A model generated the notes under the pieces. It ran no database searches. It had not been told where the DNA came from and saw only the letters and a list, made by a program, of their open reading frames with translations. DNA of 60,343 nt from Chara braunii (Eukaryota; Streptophyta; Charophyceae; Charales; Characeae), in assembly GCA_003427395.1 (NCBI GenBank), contig BFEA01000063.1, positions 1,036,107-1,096,449 of the forward strand, read 5' to 3'. Made by a program: the position numbers and the translations under genes. This document shows positions 20,722-30,137 of this stretch, piece by piece (position 1 is the stretch's first letter; each line of letters opens with the position of its first letter).

Positions 20722-21405
20722 GTCGGTTGCCGATTCGTTGGTCCACGACTCAATTCCTACTCACTCCCCATACTCAACCTAAAAGGCTTTAGCTCTGGTG
20801 ATCTTTTTGTTTGTTAAGGATTTCACCCGGATTTTTATTGAATGACAATTTAACAAAAGTACTGAGTAATTAATTATGGTTGGCAGGAGGTTGGGGCTTG
20901 CATGGCCAAAGCAAGGAGTATGAGTATGGAGATTGGTTGGAGTTGACTCCGTGTAGTATGTGGATTTTTGCTTGACTCCTGGATGTGATTGCAGGTATGT
21001 ACTGTGGCTCGAGTTATTGGATCGGACTGTCTGCGATCTCACATATATATATGGCTGTGAGGAGTCCCATGGTGATTGTGAGATGTGATCGTCACATATC
21101 TATTCCCCTATACATATATATACGTATATATGTATGTGTACCTACGTGGGGTATTAGCGTGGCCTGAAGTGCCCGCGTACTAGGGACCCAAACGAGGGTT
21201 GGGGTGAATAGAAGGGAGGGGATGACCCCCGCTACTTTTCTTGAAGAATTATTGGTCGGACGTTAGCCCTGAGCTTGGAATACGATGGTCCTCACCCAGG
21301 GCGACCCCAAGTCCCGAGCCTAACACTAAATAGGTTTTTCTTTGATAAGCGTTAAAAGTACTTGTTTCTTTTCCTCATTGCGATTTACCTTGGTGGAACG
21401 ATAAA

Positions 21406-21585
21406 GTTCCGGGCGGAAGGGTTAACGTGTCGCTGATGATGTGCCAGACAATTCACCACCGCTCCAAATTCCTTCCTGCCCTAGGGGTCGTCTTAGTTCC
21501 GGGCGGAAGGGTTAACGTGTCGCTGATGATGTGCCAGACAATTCACCACCGCTCCAAATTCCTTCCTGCCCTAGGGGTCGTCTTA
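21406..21585 (+). repeat. 90-bp tandem duplication in 5' LTR B only
   Basis: GTTCCGGGCGGAAGGGTTAA starts at 21406 and again at 21496 with identical following sequence. The 3' LTR has a single copy at about 35476. The duplication therefore arose after the element inserted. Confidence 0.9.
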
Positions 21586-23074
21586 CCCCGCACCCTTTGG
21601 GACACCTCAGGGTGCAGAGGACGGAAAGGCCCTCAGGCCGGTTTTGCACCCACTAAGGGGTTAGCCCCCCCTAAGCGCGCACTTCAGCCAACGCCTGAGC
21701 GTCGGAAATGACCCCATGGCTCAAAATAAGGTCGTTTGGGTATGGGCGCCACATAATGCGTCGTCATCATAGATACTCACATAGAGCTGCATAGTGAGAT
21801 GGTATGTGTAGGTCCAGCGTCCGCGTGATCTTATAGTAAGTTCGTGCGCACAGCACCCGCCGATTCTCGCACTAAAAGGTTATGGGTCTGGCGGCGAGAC
21901 CACGAGCACGACACAGTCAATAGACTCGGGGTTTTGGTATCGCAAAGCGGCACGTGGGCGAAGGAGTAGTCCCAGTCGACCTATGGGAGTCCGTGTACGG
22001 GCCTCATTATCCTGAACGCCGAGTAGCCTATGGGTAGGATACCGAGCCTCCTCTACGCTCGTGTTGTTTGGGCCTGTCTACCCTCCTCAATTCTATGAGG
22101 CCACTAAGCTAATGAGAGTTGGAGTGAGTTTCTTTTTTGAGCTTTCATAGTTGGACGTTATAGTCCGTGACAACCGTCAAAGTCAAACCCCTTGATGTTT
22201 GACCGTCACGACAGCTTAAAGTTGTCTACCCAACCCCTCTGCACAGGGTGCAGAAGAGGGTGTGGTCTTCAACCGCGCATGGCAGTTGTCCAACGTCGAG
22301 AGATTAACCCTCAAGGCGCGTGTCCGCCGACACTTGAGTGTCGAATGCGACCCTCGAGATTAACGAGGGCCGCGCGAGCATGGGTGCTACATAGTACGCC
22401 ACAATTGCGACCGCTTGCGTACGCTTGCATTGCGAGTCGATATGAGTTAGCCCTGCATCCACGCGATTTTATACTAAGCCTCGCACGAGACGCCTATCCG
22501 ATTTCCTCGTCGGAAAGTTATGGGACGGCTACTAAGGGGCTAGTAGCGTTGTCACGTTGTTTGTGTTGTGTCGTTGCGTGGGTATGTGTGTGTGTGTGTT
22601 CCCTTGTTGAGCTCGTACAGTGGTGTATGCGTGGTGAGTGGGATGCGTTCTAGCCGACCGACGACGAGCCACGCTTGGGACTTCAGCCCCCCAAGATGTC
22701 GGTTCGCGTGCGGGTCCGATGGGCGTATTACCACGCATACCCCCTATGCTACAGCGAACGAGAAACACCCTTGGCTGGTTCAACTTTGCGATTGCAACGA
22801 AGTAGCTTTCGTATTGTGGACTGGTAGCTCGGCGGGGATACGCCCACCGAAGGGAGGTGACAACTCCTGTAAGGTGGAGGTAAGTTGTGCCTCGCGTAGG
22901 CCCTATCCTGTGACAGTCGTAGGGGCTCGCGAGAGGTATGGCTGGCGCACTCGGCTGGAGCGGCCTAAGGAAGCTCCATTTATGTGTTCATGACAAGGTT
23001 GGTCCAACTACTGCATGACGCGGCCGAGAGGGTCCCGCGCTGCCACGTGCGGTGCCGGACCGATGCGCTCGACA
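21586..23074 (+). other. 3' part of 5' LTR B, including conserved U5
   Basis: No gene is supported. 22820-22970 contains TAGCTCGGCGGGGATACGCC and CTCGCGAGAGGTATGGCTGG, which match the U5 of element A (minus, about 4270-4420). The last about 90 bases, ending GATGCGCTCGACA, match the end of the element C LTR. Confidence 0.6.
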
Positions 23075-23076
23075 AG

Positions 23077-23094
23077 TGGCGTCGTTGCTGGGGA
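23077..23094 (+). promoter_or_regulatory. Primer-binding site of element B
   Basis: TGGCGTCGTTGCTGGGGA lies two bases after the LTR end and matches the tRNA-Asp-type site at 16 of 18 positions. Confidence 0.8.
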
Positions 23095-23133
23095 TAACGG
23101 AAGCCTACTGTTGTCCCTGGTGGAACGACATCC

Positions 23134-23383
23134 AGGTACGAGTGAGAAATAGGCGTAAGAGAGTGACAAGTGTGATTGAAGTGTAAGGTGAGTGATGTGG
23201 GACTAAGTATAAAAAGGGGAAGTTAGCACCTGTATATGTGTATTTGGTTATCTGCCTGGTCCTTGCAAAAGCGTAAAGGGCGGCAATACTCACGTCAAGG
23301 GTGAGGCCAGGTAGGAGATGCGGGCTAGACCAGGTTGGAGTAGGATGCTAAGTAGGTGAGTGCCTTTGGTTTCCTCTTAACAG
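23134..23383 (+). promoter_or_regulatory. Leader with donor-like site, TATA box and splice-acceptor-like site before gag
   Basis: CAG|GTACGAGT at 23133-23143 resembles a 5' splice site. TATAAAAAGG is at 23218-23227. TTTCCTCTTAACAG ends at 23383, 26 bases before the gag ATG. Element C has the same three features in the same order. Whether the leader is spliced or carries its own promoter cannot be decided from sequence. Confidence 0.4.
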
Positions 23384-23409
23384 AAAATTGGAAAAGGAGG
23401 CCTACCAAG

Positions 23410-24072
23410 ATGTCGGAGTGTGGCAGCATATCGGATGGCGCCGGAAGGGTCCTGACCCTCGAGGACCTCATCGCAGCCCTAGATCGATATGAGAAGACCC
23501 CAAGTAACGTTCCGAAGGTTGAGACCTTTCATTTCAATGGGGAAAGGGTCTTAGATTGGCTAGATCTGGTGGAGCAGGCGATGGCGGGACTGTCAGACGA
23601 GGTGAAATTCCAGCGCATTATGAGGTACGTGCTCCATGGGCACCATCAGGAGGTGCAGAAGGTCGTGGATGCTGCCAATGGCAGTTGGGCAAGGTTTAGG
23701 GAGAGCATGCTGCGCAAGTATCGGTTGGGTGATGGGTTGCTTACCATCTCGGACCTTGAGGCGATGAACAATGACGACTTTACCACGATAGGGGCCCTCG
23801 TACAAGAGTTTAAGAAGAAGGCAAAGAAAGTTCACGGGATCTCTGAGGAAAGGCAGTGCGCCATCTTTCTGGGATTGCTCACTGCGTCAGAGGCAGCCGA
23901 GTTGACGAGTCATGGAGGAGGCAGCGCAAAGCTCACCTGGGCCACCATCGACAGAGGAGTGGAGGATGGGAGTTTAGACCAGGTAGGGCAGCATCAGATG
24001 GGAGTGAAGGAAAAGGAAGGAGAGGGACGCTACTGCATCAGGGACCCCGTGAGTAAAGAGGATCGTCACTAA
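23410..24072 (+). pseudogene. Element B gag, N-terminal and capsid-like part
   Basis: The ATG at 23410 follows the acceptor-like site and aligns with the gag start of element C (MSD/MSE). The frame encodes LTLEDLIAALDRYEKTP, then VPKVETFHFNGERVLDWLDL, which is the start of a retrotransposon Gag (Retrotrans_gag-like) domain. Next come FQRIMRYVLHG, NGSWARFRESMLRKYRLGD and AIFLGLLTASEAAELT, then KLTWATIDRGVEDGSLDQV. Gag forms the particle that packages the RNA. The frame ends at TAA 24070-24072 after a frameshift near 24000-24030; the continuation is in the next register. An upstream ATG at 23356 in the same frame lies before the acceptor-like site and is less likely. Confidence 0.8.
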
Positions 24073-25630
24073 TGTACTCGTGGCGTTAGGCTACGGCCAG
24101 GATGCCGAGGCGTAAAAAAGGGTGGTAGCCGTGGTCCAAGGCCGAAGAAAGGATGCGGGGGATGAAGGCGTCGGGCAGGAGGATTACGGCGGAGAGGAGA
24201 CGGGATCGCAAATCCTTACCAAGGCCCAGTAGAAGCAACGCAATTTGTTGCTGGGTGGCCAAGGGTCTGGCAAAGGGCAGGTCCCCCAGGCAGTTGCCGC
24301 ATCGCCGACAGCCGCCGTAACCACGCCTGTATCGGCAGGGCCGGCACCAATGGGGCCGCCTCCAGCCTGCGGACATTGGGTACTGTACTGTCAAGCGGCG
24401 CCTTGGCCTAGCTGTAGTCATTGCACCTCGTGTGGAGGGGGTCAAGCCCATACTGGACATATGGTTCCGTTTTCGGGTCCGTCAACGAGCGCGGGGCCGC
24501 CAAGTTTCCCGGCGACGCAAGGCCAATTCGCAGCCCAGCCTCCCCCCTCACAGCAAGCATCGCAGGCTAGTGTGGCGGGAGGAGGAGGCCAAGGACAAGG
24601 AGGACAGGGCAATGGTGGTCGGGGACAAGGAGGCCGAGGGGGTGGCGGACGAGGCCGAAATGGCGGGGGACGTGGCGGTGGATGGAATAGCCAAGGGGGC
24701 CGGGGCCAAGGTGACTAGGGCAGTCAGCAAGGGGGCCAAGGGTATGAGAGACCCCGCTTCGACTGGCGGAACGCGACCTGTTGGCATTGTGGCGTTGTAG
24801 GCCACACGATTTGGTTCTGCCAGCAACAGGGGGATGATGAGCTTGCGGGCCTGATTTCCTCTTGTATGGATGGGGATGTACACGATAAGTGAGGGGAACA
24901 CATTGACCCCAAGACCCCGGGAAGAATCAGGCACGAGGCCCTCAAGCGGGCGGCGGCAGGGCCATCGGCCGCCCCGACCATGTTCAGAATGCGGCACGAG
25001 AGAGAAGACCCGGCCATAAGAATCGAAGAGATTACGGGGGATAGTGAGGAGGTTATGCAACGGCTAAAAGCTGGGGCCATAAAGGAAGAGCCGATAATTG
25101 TTGAATCGGATGATGAGGGGAAAGAGGGCGAGAGGGAGCCGACCGTAACCACCCTGGAGAAGATGGAGGATCTAATGGAAAAAATGGGGAGGTACCAGCG
25201 GAGATTAAAAGAGTTATGTGATGAAGTCCAGGGGTGGAGAGCCGACCTCCCGAAGGTCTTCTTCTATGAGACCGGGCTGGGGCCGGCAGCCGGGCAGCAG
25301 AGTAGCCCCGGGGTTGCCGCGCCAGGGTCGGGCCCTAGGTCAAGGATGACGTTCAGGCCACCTACCTCGCATGGGCGGGCGCCGCAAGCAACTCAAACCA
25401 GGAGCCAAAGTAAGGCGGACCCTAGTCAGACGCCAAGCCAGGCGCCAAGTCAGGCACCTCCACGGAAGAGACCTGAGCCTGAGCATAGGAAGGAGGTGGT
25501 CGAGGTCCAGGAAGAAGAGGAAGAGGAAGACGACATGGAGGATGAGAGACTTCGTCAGGAGGAGGATCGGCGGACAAAGCAAAGAGCCCAGAGAAGGGAG
25601 GCTCAGGAGAGAGCCGAGCCAGGTCTATAG
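24029..25630 (+). pseudogene. Element B gag C terminus with CCHC zinc knuckle, acidic linker
   Basis: In the second register the frame has stops near 24029 (TGA), 24116 (TAA), 24230 (TAG), 24716 (TAG) and 24890 (TGA), but recognisable protein throughout. In order there is a Lys/Arg/Gln-rich part, a Pro/Ala/Cys-rich part, a Gly-Gln-Arg-rich tract (24570-24715) and a CCHC knuckle, CWHCGVVGHTIWFC (24779-24820), that would bind nucleic acid. A Lys/Glu-rich helical stretch (25000-25240) and a Gln/Ser/Pro-rich then Glu/Arg-rich tail follow. The frame ends at TAG 25628-25630, eleven bases before the clear protease-side sequence in the same register. That TAG may be a natural gag-pol boundary or a decay mutation. 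Confidence 0.7.
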
Positions 25631-25636
25631 GAAGGT

Positions 25637-26575
25637 GTGCCCAGGAAGAGAAAGTACACCGTCAGGTTGGAGGAGGACTTCGACGTGGAAAGGATGGTGG
25701 ACCGACTCCTTGAAGGTCATAACGACCTTATGAACTTAAAAGATATTTTGGGGTCCGCACCAAGACTCCGGGAGGAATTGAAAGGGTGGTTGTCTCGAAG
25801 GCTAGTGCCCAACGTTCATTTGAGCGCAGTCCTGCCAAGGGAGGTGGGGTGGACACAAGTCGGGACAAGGATGGACTGGAAGTGTGCGGCATGCGGGCTG
25901 GTGGACCTAGTAGTGAAAGAAAAGAAGTGCGTGGCGATGATGGATACGGACGCTGAAATGAACATCATTAGGGAAAAAGATGCACTTATGCTTGGGATGG
26001 AGATCGACCGTGCAAATCACGGCGTGCTGCACGGGGCTAACTGCAAGGCAGTCTTTTGCGGCACAGCATCAAATGTAATCATAGAGATTGGCAAGGTGCG
26101 AGCGAGGACGTGCTTTTTCGTCATGTCGGACGTGGACCACCCTATTCTTCTGGGCAAATCGTTCATGTGCAGGACGGAGACCCTGATCTTCAATAAGCAC
26201 GATGGGACGATGATATTGCTCTTGAGTGACCCAGCCTGTGGGAACTACGAAGTTGTCACCTGCCGAAACACGGGGCCAGGGAGCGAGCGGAATAGGCCTA
26301 ACCCCGACTCGTTCACCTATGTGGAATCGGAGAACGAGCGGCGGAGGCTCTGGGAGGAACCCGAGGAGGAGGATGGGGCGGAGGTGTTGTCACTAAGTCT
26401 TACAAACGTGAGTAAGGCTATGGAGATCAAGGCAGCGCATGAGATGGCGGACCCGGAGGCCATCAAGGCCTTGCGAGAGCATGTTTTGGAATGCCCACAG
26501 GCAGGAGAAGTAAAACTTATCTATCGAGTTCCTGGAGGAAGAAAAGGGCCTGCGATGACACAAACACAAACAACA
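25637..26575 (+). pseudogene. Element B protease region, catalytic triad altered
   Basis: In the same register as the gag C terminus. VKEKKCVAMMDTDAEMNII carries the retroviral-type aspartic protease site. Normally D-T/S-G, here it reads D-T-D (25943-25951), with the Gly replaced. HPILLGKSFMCRTETLIF downstream fits the second conserved hydrophobic-hydrophobic-Gly motif. The family cleaves the Gag-Pol precursor; a Gly to Asp change next to the catalytic Asp would be expected to impair it. The frame drifts after about 26560, where the next register takes over, so a small indel lies near 26560-26600. Confidence 0.7.
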
Positions 26576-28823
26576 AGCCGGCCTTTTTTAGGGGACGGCT
26601 TAAGCAGTGCGCCCAAAGGCGGTACAAAACGGTAGATAAAAAGTGCCGCCATGTTCTCGTGCTCGTTACGGAAGATGGAGAGGCTTATTACGAGCGGGAG
26701 CGAGGATTGATACGGCGAATGCAAGAGCAGATACTGAGGGATCCATGCCGTATCAATGATGGAAATGAAGAGAAGTTAATGGTCGGGGAGCCAGGGTTTC
26801 TTTCGCCCCAGGAAAGGATGCTGATGGTGCAGCTAATGAAGAAGAGGCATCGCGCGTACGCCTTTAATGACGACCAGTGAGGGAGGCTGGATGTGGAAAA
26901 GATCCTGATGATCCGGGTCCATACGGTCCCCCACGAGGCTGGAACCTAAGAGGTGCGCGATACCCAAACCCTGATGAGGAGAAGATGGTGGTGGACTATA
27001 TGGATGGCAAGATGCGCACGCATGTTGCCGGCTACTCTAGCGGTCCGTATGCTTCCCCTTGGTTCTGCTTTATTAAGTCGAACGTGACGCTACGGTGGGT
27101 ACAGGATCTGCAACGACTAAATGCGGTAACGGTGCGAGATGCAGGAGGCTTGCCGAACGCAGATGCACTGTCAGAGTCATGCGCAGGGAGGCCTATAATC
27201 TCACTTACAGACCTCTATTCCGGGTATGATCAATTTCCTGTATACCCGCCCGATAGGCCGGTGACGGCAATGCACAAGCCAAAGGGGCTAATCCACATGA
27301 ATGTGGCCCCTCAGGGTTGGACGAATGAGGTGGCGATGGTGCAAAGGCATATGATCAGGGCCATGCAAACAGTCAGTCCGCACATCACTCAGCCCTATAT
27401 CGACGACTTGGCGGTCAAAGGGCCAAAGGAGAAAGAGGAGGACGAGGTGCAGCCCGGAGTGAGGCGTTTTGTTTGGAGGCATATCCAGGATCTCGATCGA
27501 GTCTTGGGCCTGCTGGAAGAGTATAACCTCACTACGAGTGGACCAAAGTCCAAGCACTGCATGAGAGAGGTCACCATCCTGGGGTTTGTCTGCAACGAGA
27601 ATGGTCGGAAGCCGGACGTGAAGAAGACAGACAAAATCCTAGAATGGCCGGTGCCTTTACAGTCCATAACGGATGTGAGAATCTTTCTTGGCACCTGCGG
27701 ATTTTGGAGGAGCTTCGTGAAAGACTTTGCCGCCAAGACTGAGCATTTAAGGAAGCTGGTGCGCCAGGACCAGGAGTGGGTTTGGGGTGCAGATCAGAAA
27801 GATGCGGTGACTAGGATGGAGGGAGGGTTCAGGGAAGGAGGATTGGTGCTGGGGGCGCCAAACTATGAGGGGACTGAAGAAAAGTCATTTATCATCGAGA
27901 CAGACGCTGGGCCAACTGCATCGGGAGGGGTTTTGATCCAGGCGGATGCCGAAGGAGAGGAGAGGCCGCTAAGATTCGAAAGTCGTACTCTTAACACGAC
28001 TGAGAGGAACTACTCTCAGTTTAAGAAAGAGATGCTTGCGGTACTCCATTGCCTAAGGATCTTCCGGAATTACGTCTTCGGCAGGAGATTTATATTAAGG
28101 GTGGACTCTACGACACTTGCGTGCTCCCTGAAGAATTATACACCATCTGACCCAACCGTCGCCCGATGGTTAACGTACATTTGGATGTTTAATTTCGAGC
28201 CGGAAAGGATCCCGAGAAATAAGAATAGAGTTGATGGCCTGAGCCGCGTCAACTGGGACAGTATGGATCAGGAGTCGACCGAAGACACCCCGCCAGTCGA
28301 CGGGTTCCTGGATCAGGAAGAAGACGTGCGACTCCATATAAACAAGTGGGCGCTGTGAGTACCCAGTCGTGTTAGCCATCTCATATGGATAGCACCAAGA
28401 GGATATGAGCGGAAGGCCGACTTAGTCCTTAAGCCCTTTCAGGAGGAGGATCCGTGGGGAAGAAAGAATGTCGACTGGATGATGAAGTTGGCATTGACAG
28501 GTACACACAGTCTGGTGGAGGAAGTGAGGACGATAGAAGAAGGCCCTACTCAGGTAGAGGAGCATGAACAACTAATGGGAGGGATGTATCTGCTCACTAA
28601 TACGCTCCTGCAAGGAAATTTCGACCGGAGAGGCTCATTTAGTCATGAGGAGAGTGAAATCCTGATTCCTGAAAGCCAGGACGATGAGTTCAAAGAGGGG
28701 GAGATTAAGGAGGCGTTTCGGGCGGAGGAGTATGATGGGATCTACCGGGAGTTGGGATTGCTCCTATCATGTGAGATGAGAGATAGAGACGCAAGTGCCA
28801 AAGCGCAGAAGATGAGGCACCTC
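26576..28823 (+). pseudogene. Element B reverse transcriptase and RNase H
   Basis: 26576-26934 is in the first register: a linker with YKTVDKK and LMVGEPGFLSPQERMLMVQ. It has TGA at 26878-26880 and an indel near 26935. From there one register runs on. RT motifs are YASPWFCFIKSNVTLRWVQD, ISLTDLYSGYDQFPV, MNVAPQGWTNEVAMVQ and the catalytic box YIDD (27396-27407). RNase H follows with IIETDAGPTASGGVLIQ, LNTTERNYSQFKKEMLAVLH and LRVDSTTLACSL. It ends with DGLSRVNW and a C-terminal linker. TGA interrupts at 28356-28358 and TAA at 28824-28826, without frameshift. The role is cDNA synthesis and template removal. Catalytic residues look retained, but the ORF is not translatable as it stands. Confidence 0.85.
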
Positions 28824-28826
28824 TAA

Positions 28827-29978
28827 GTAGTAAGAGATGGCCATCTGTTTATAAAGCGGAAGGTCGGGAACCCCAAGAGGATCATACGCGGGAGGAACCA
28901 GCAAATTGATATCATAACAGCCCTACACGATGGTATAGCAGGAGGGCACAGAGGGATAGGTGCCACATGCACGAAGATAAGCGAGCTCTACCATTGGGAT
29001 GGAATGATGACGATGATCATCAAGTACTGCCATTCCTGTGTACCTTGCCAGGAGAGGTCAGCGCAAAGGCTGGGAGAGCCCCTGCAACCAAGGTTGGAAA
29101 GGGAAGTGGGTGCGGTTGTACACCTGGACCTGTTGTTTATGCCAGTTGGGAAAAATGGGTGCAATTACATCTTCGATGCCCGGGATAACCTTACTGGGTT
29201 TGTGGACGGTCGGGCTATCCGGACGAAGACTGGCCCAGTTTTGGCAAATTGCATCGAGGATTATTACCTGCGCTATCCTTTCGTCAAGGAGTTCGTGATG
29301 GATCGAGGATCGGAGTTTACCTGCAATGAGGTGCGAACCTTGCTTGCATGGTATGGGGTAGTGTCCAACTATACTACGACCGTGCACCCTCAAGCAAACG
29401 CTCCTGTGGAGAGGGGTTACAGTACCATCACGAATCTCTTGGCTAAATGGACAGAAGGCAAGCCTGGTCAGTGGCCGGAATTCCTGTGAGCGGCTTTCTT
29501 CATGGAGAACGTTACTGTGAAGAGGACTACCAAGTATGCGCCAGCCACGCTATGGTACGGGAGGCACGCCACCTTTCCTATAGAAAGCTTTATGAAGACG
29601 TGGAGACGCCACGACTTGGAAGTGAACCTGCCCTTCGAAGAACTACTCGATATTCGGGCGCGGCAAGTGGGGGCGGCCGAGGAAAGATTCCGAGAGGCCG
29701 CTGGTCAGGTAGAGAGAAGCCGCATGGAGGATAAGATGAGGTGGGACCAGATGGCGCGCGTAAGGAAAGAGCCGTTGGCAGTGGGGGACGTCGTGTTACT
29801 GTACGACTCCTCTCTGGAGAAGCAATGGTTGAGGAAGCTCGACAAGAGATGGATGGGTCCTTATAGAATTGTGCGATGCGACGAATTTGGGGCATACCAG
29901 ATCGAAGAGCTAAACGAGACGGAATGGAAGGATTGGGTATCCGGGACAAGGCTAAAGAAGTTTGTGGCCAAGGAATAG
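28827..29978 (+). pseudogene. Element B integrase
   Basis: Same register as RT. The N-terminal zinc-binding part has ALHDGIAGGHRG and KYCHSCVPC (H...H...C-x2-C type). The core carries the D-D-E triad: Asp in VVHLDLLFMP (29127), Asp in VMDRGSEFTC (29301) and Glu in PQANAPVERGYSTI (29409). The C-terminal part has VGDVVLLYDSSLEKQW, KLDKRWMGPYRIV and a short tail ending at TAG 29976. A TGA at 29487-29489 cuts the core from the C-terminal domain. Integrase inserts the cDNA into the host genome. No chromodomain was recognised after it. An 18-bp direct repeat (AGCCGCGATCCCTCCCAG) follows at 29983-30019. Confidence 0.85.
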
Positions 29979-30137
29979 GTAAAGCCGCGATCCCTCCCAG
30001 TAGCCGCGATCCCTCCCAGAGTAGACCCTCGTCCTAAGTATTGCATGCCATGATTGGAAGCGAAGAAAGGCTTGATGTCTCTGAGATTGGGTGTATATTT
30101 GCTCTGAAGACTGCTGAGCCCATATGCTGACCCTGTC

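Larger units (their letters stand above)
14294..23074 (+). repeat. Element B 5' LTR (long copy, with internal insertions)
   Basis: The left end is set by TGTCGG directly after GTGG and by the LINE interruption. The right end is set by CTCGACA followed, two bases later, by the primer-binding site. The part from 18409 onward matches 32155-36724. The first 4.1 kb has no counterpart in the 3' LTR, which is truncated. The 8.8-kb length is inflated by simple repeats, a gap and a probable transposon at 15991-17355. Relative to the 3' LTR it lacks about 0.3 kb near 19002 but keeps about 0.3 kb (21935-22257) deleted there. Confidence 0.65.
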
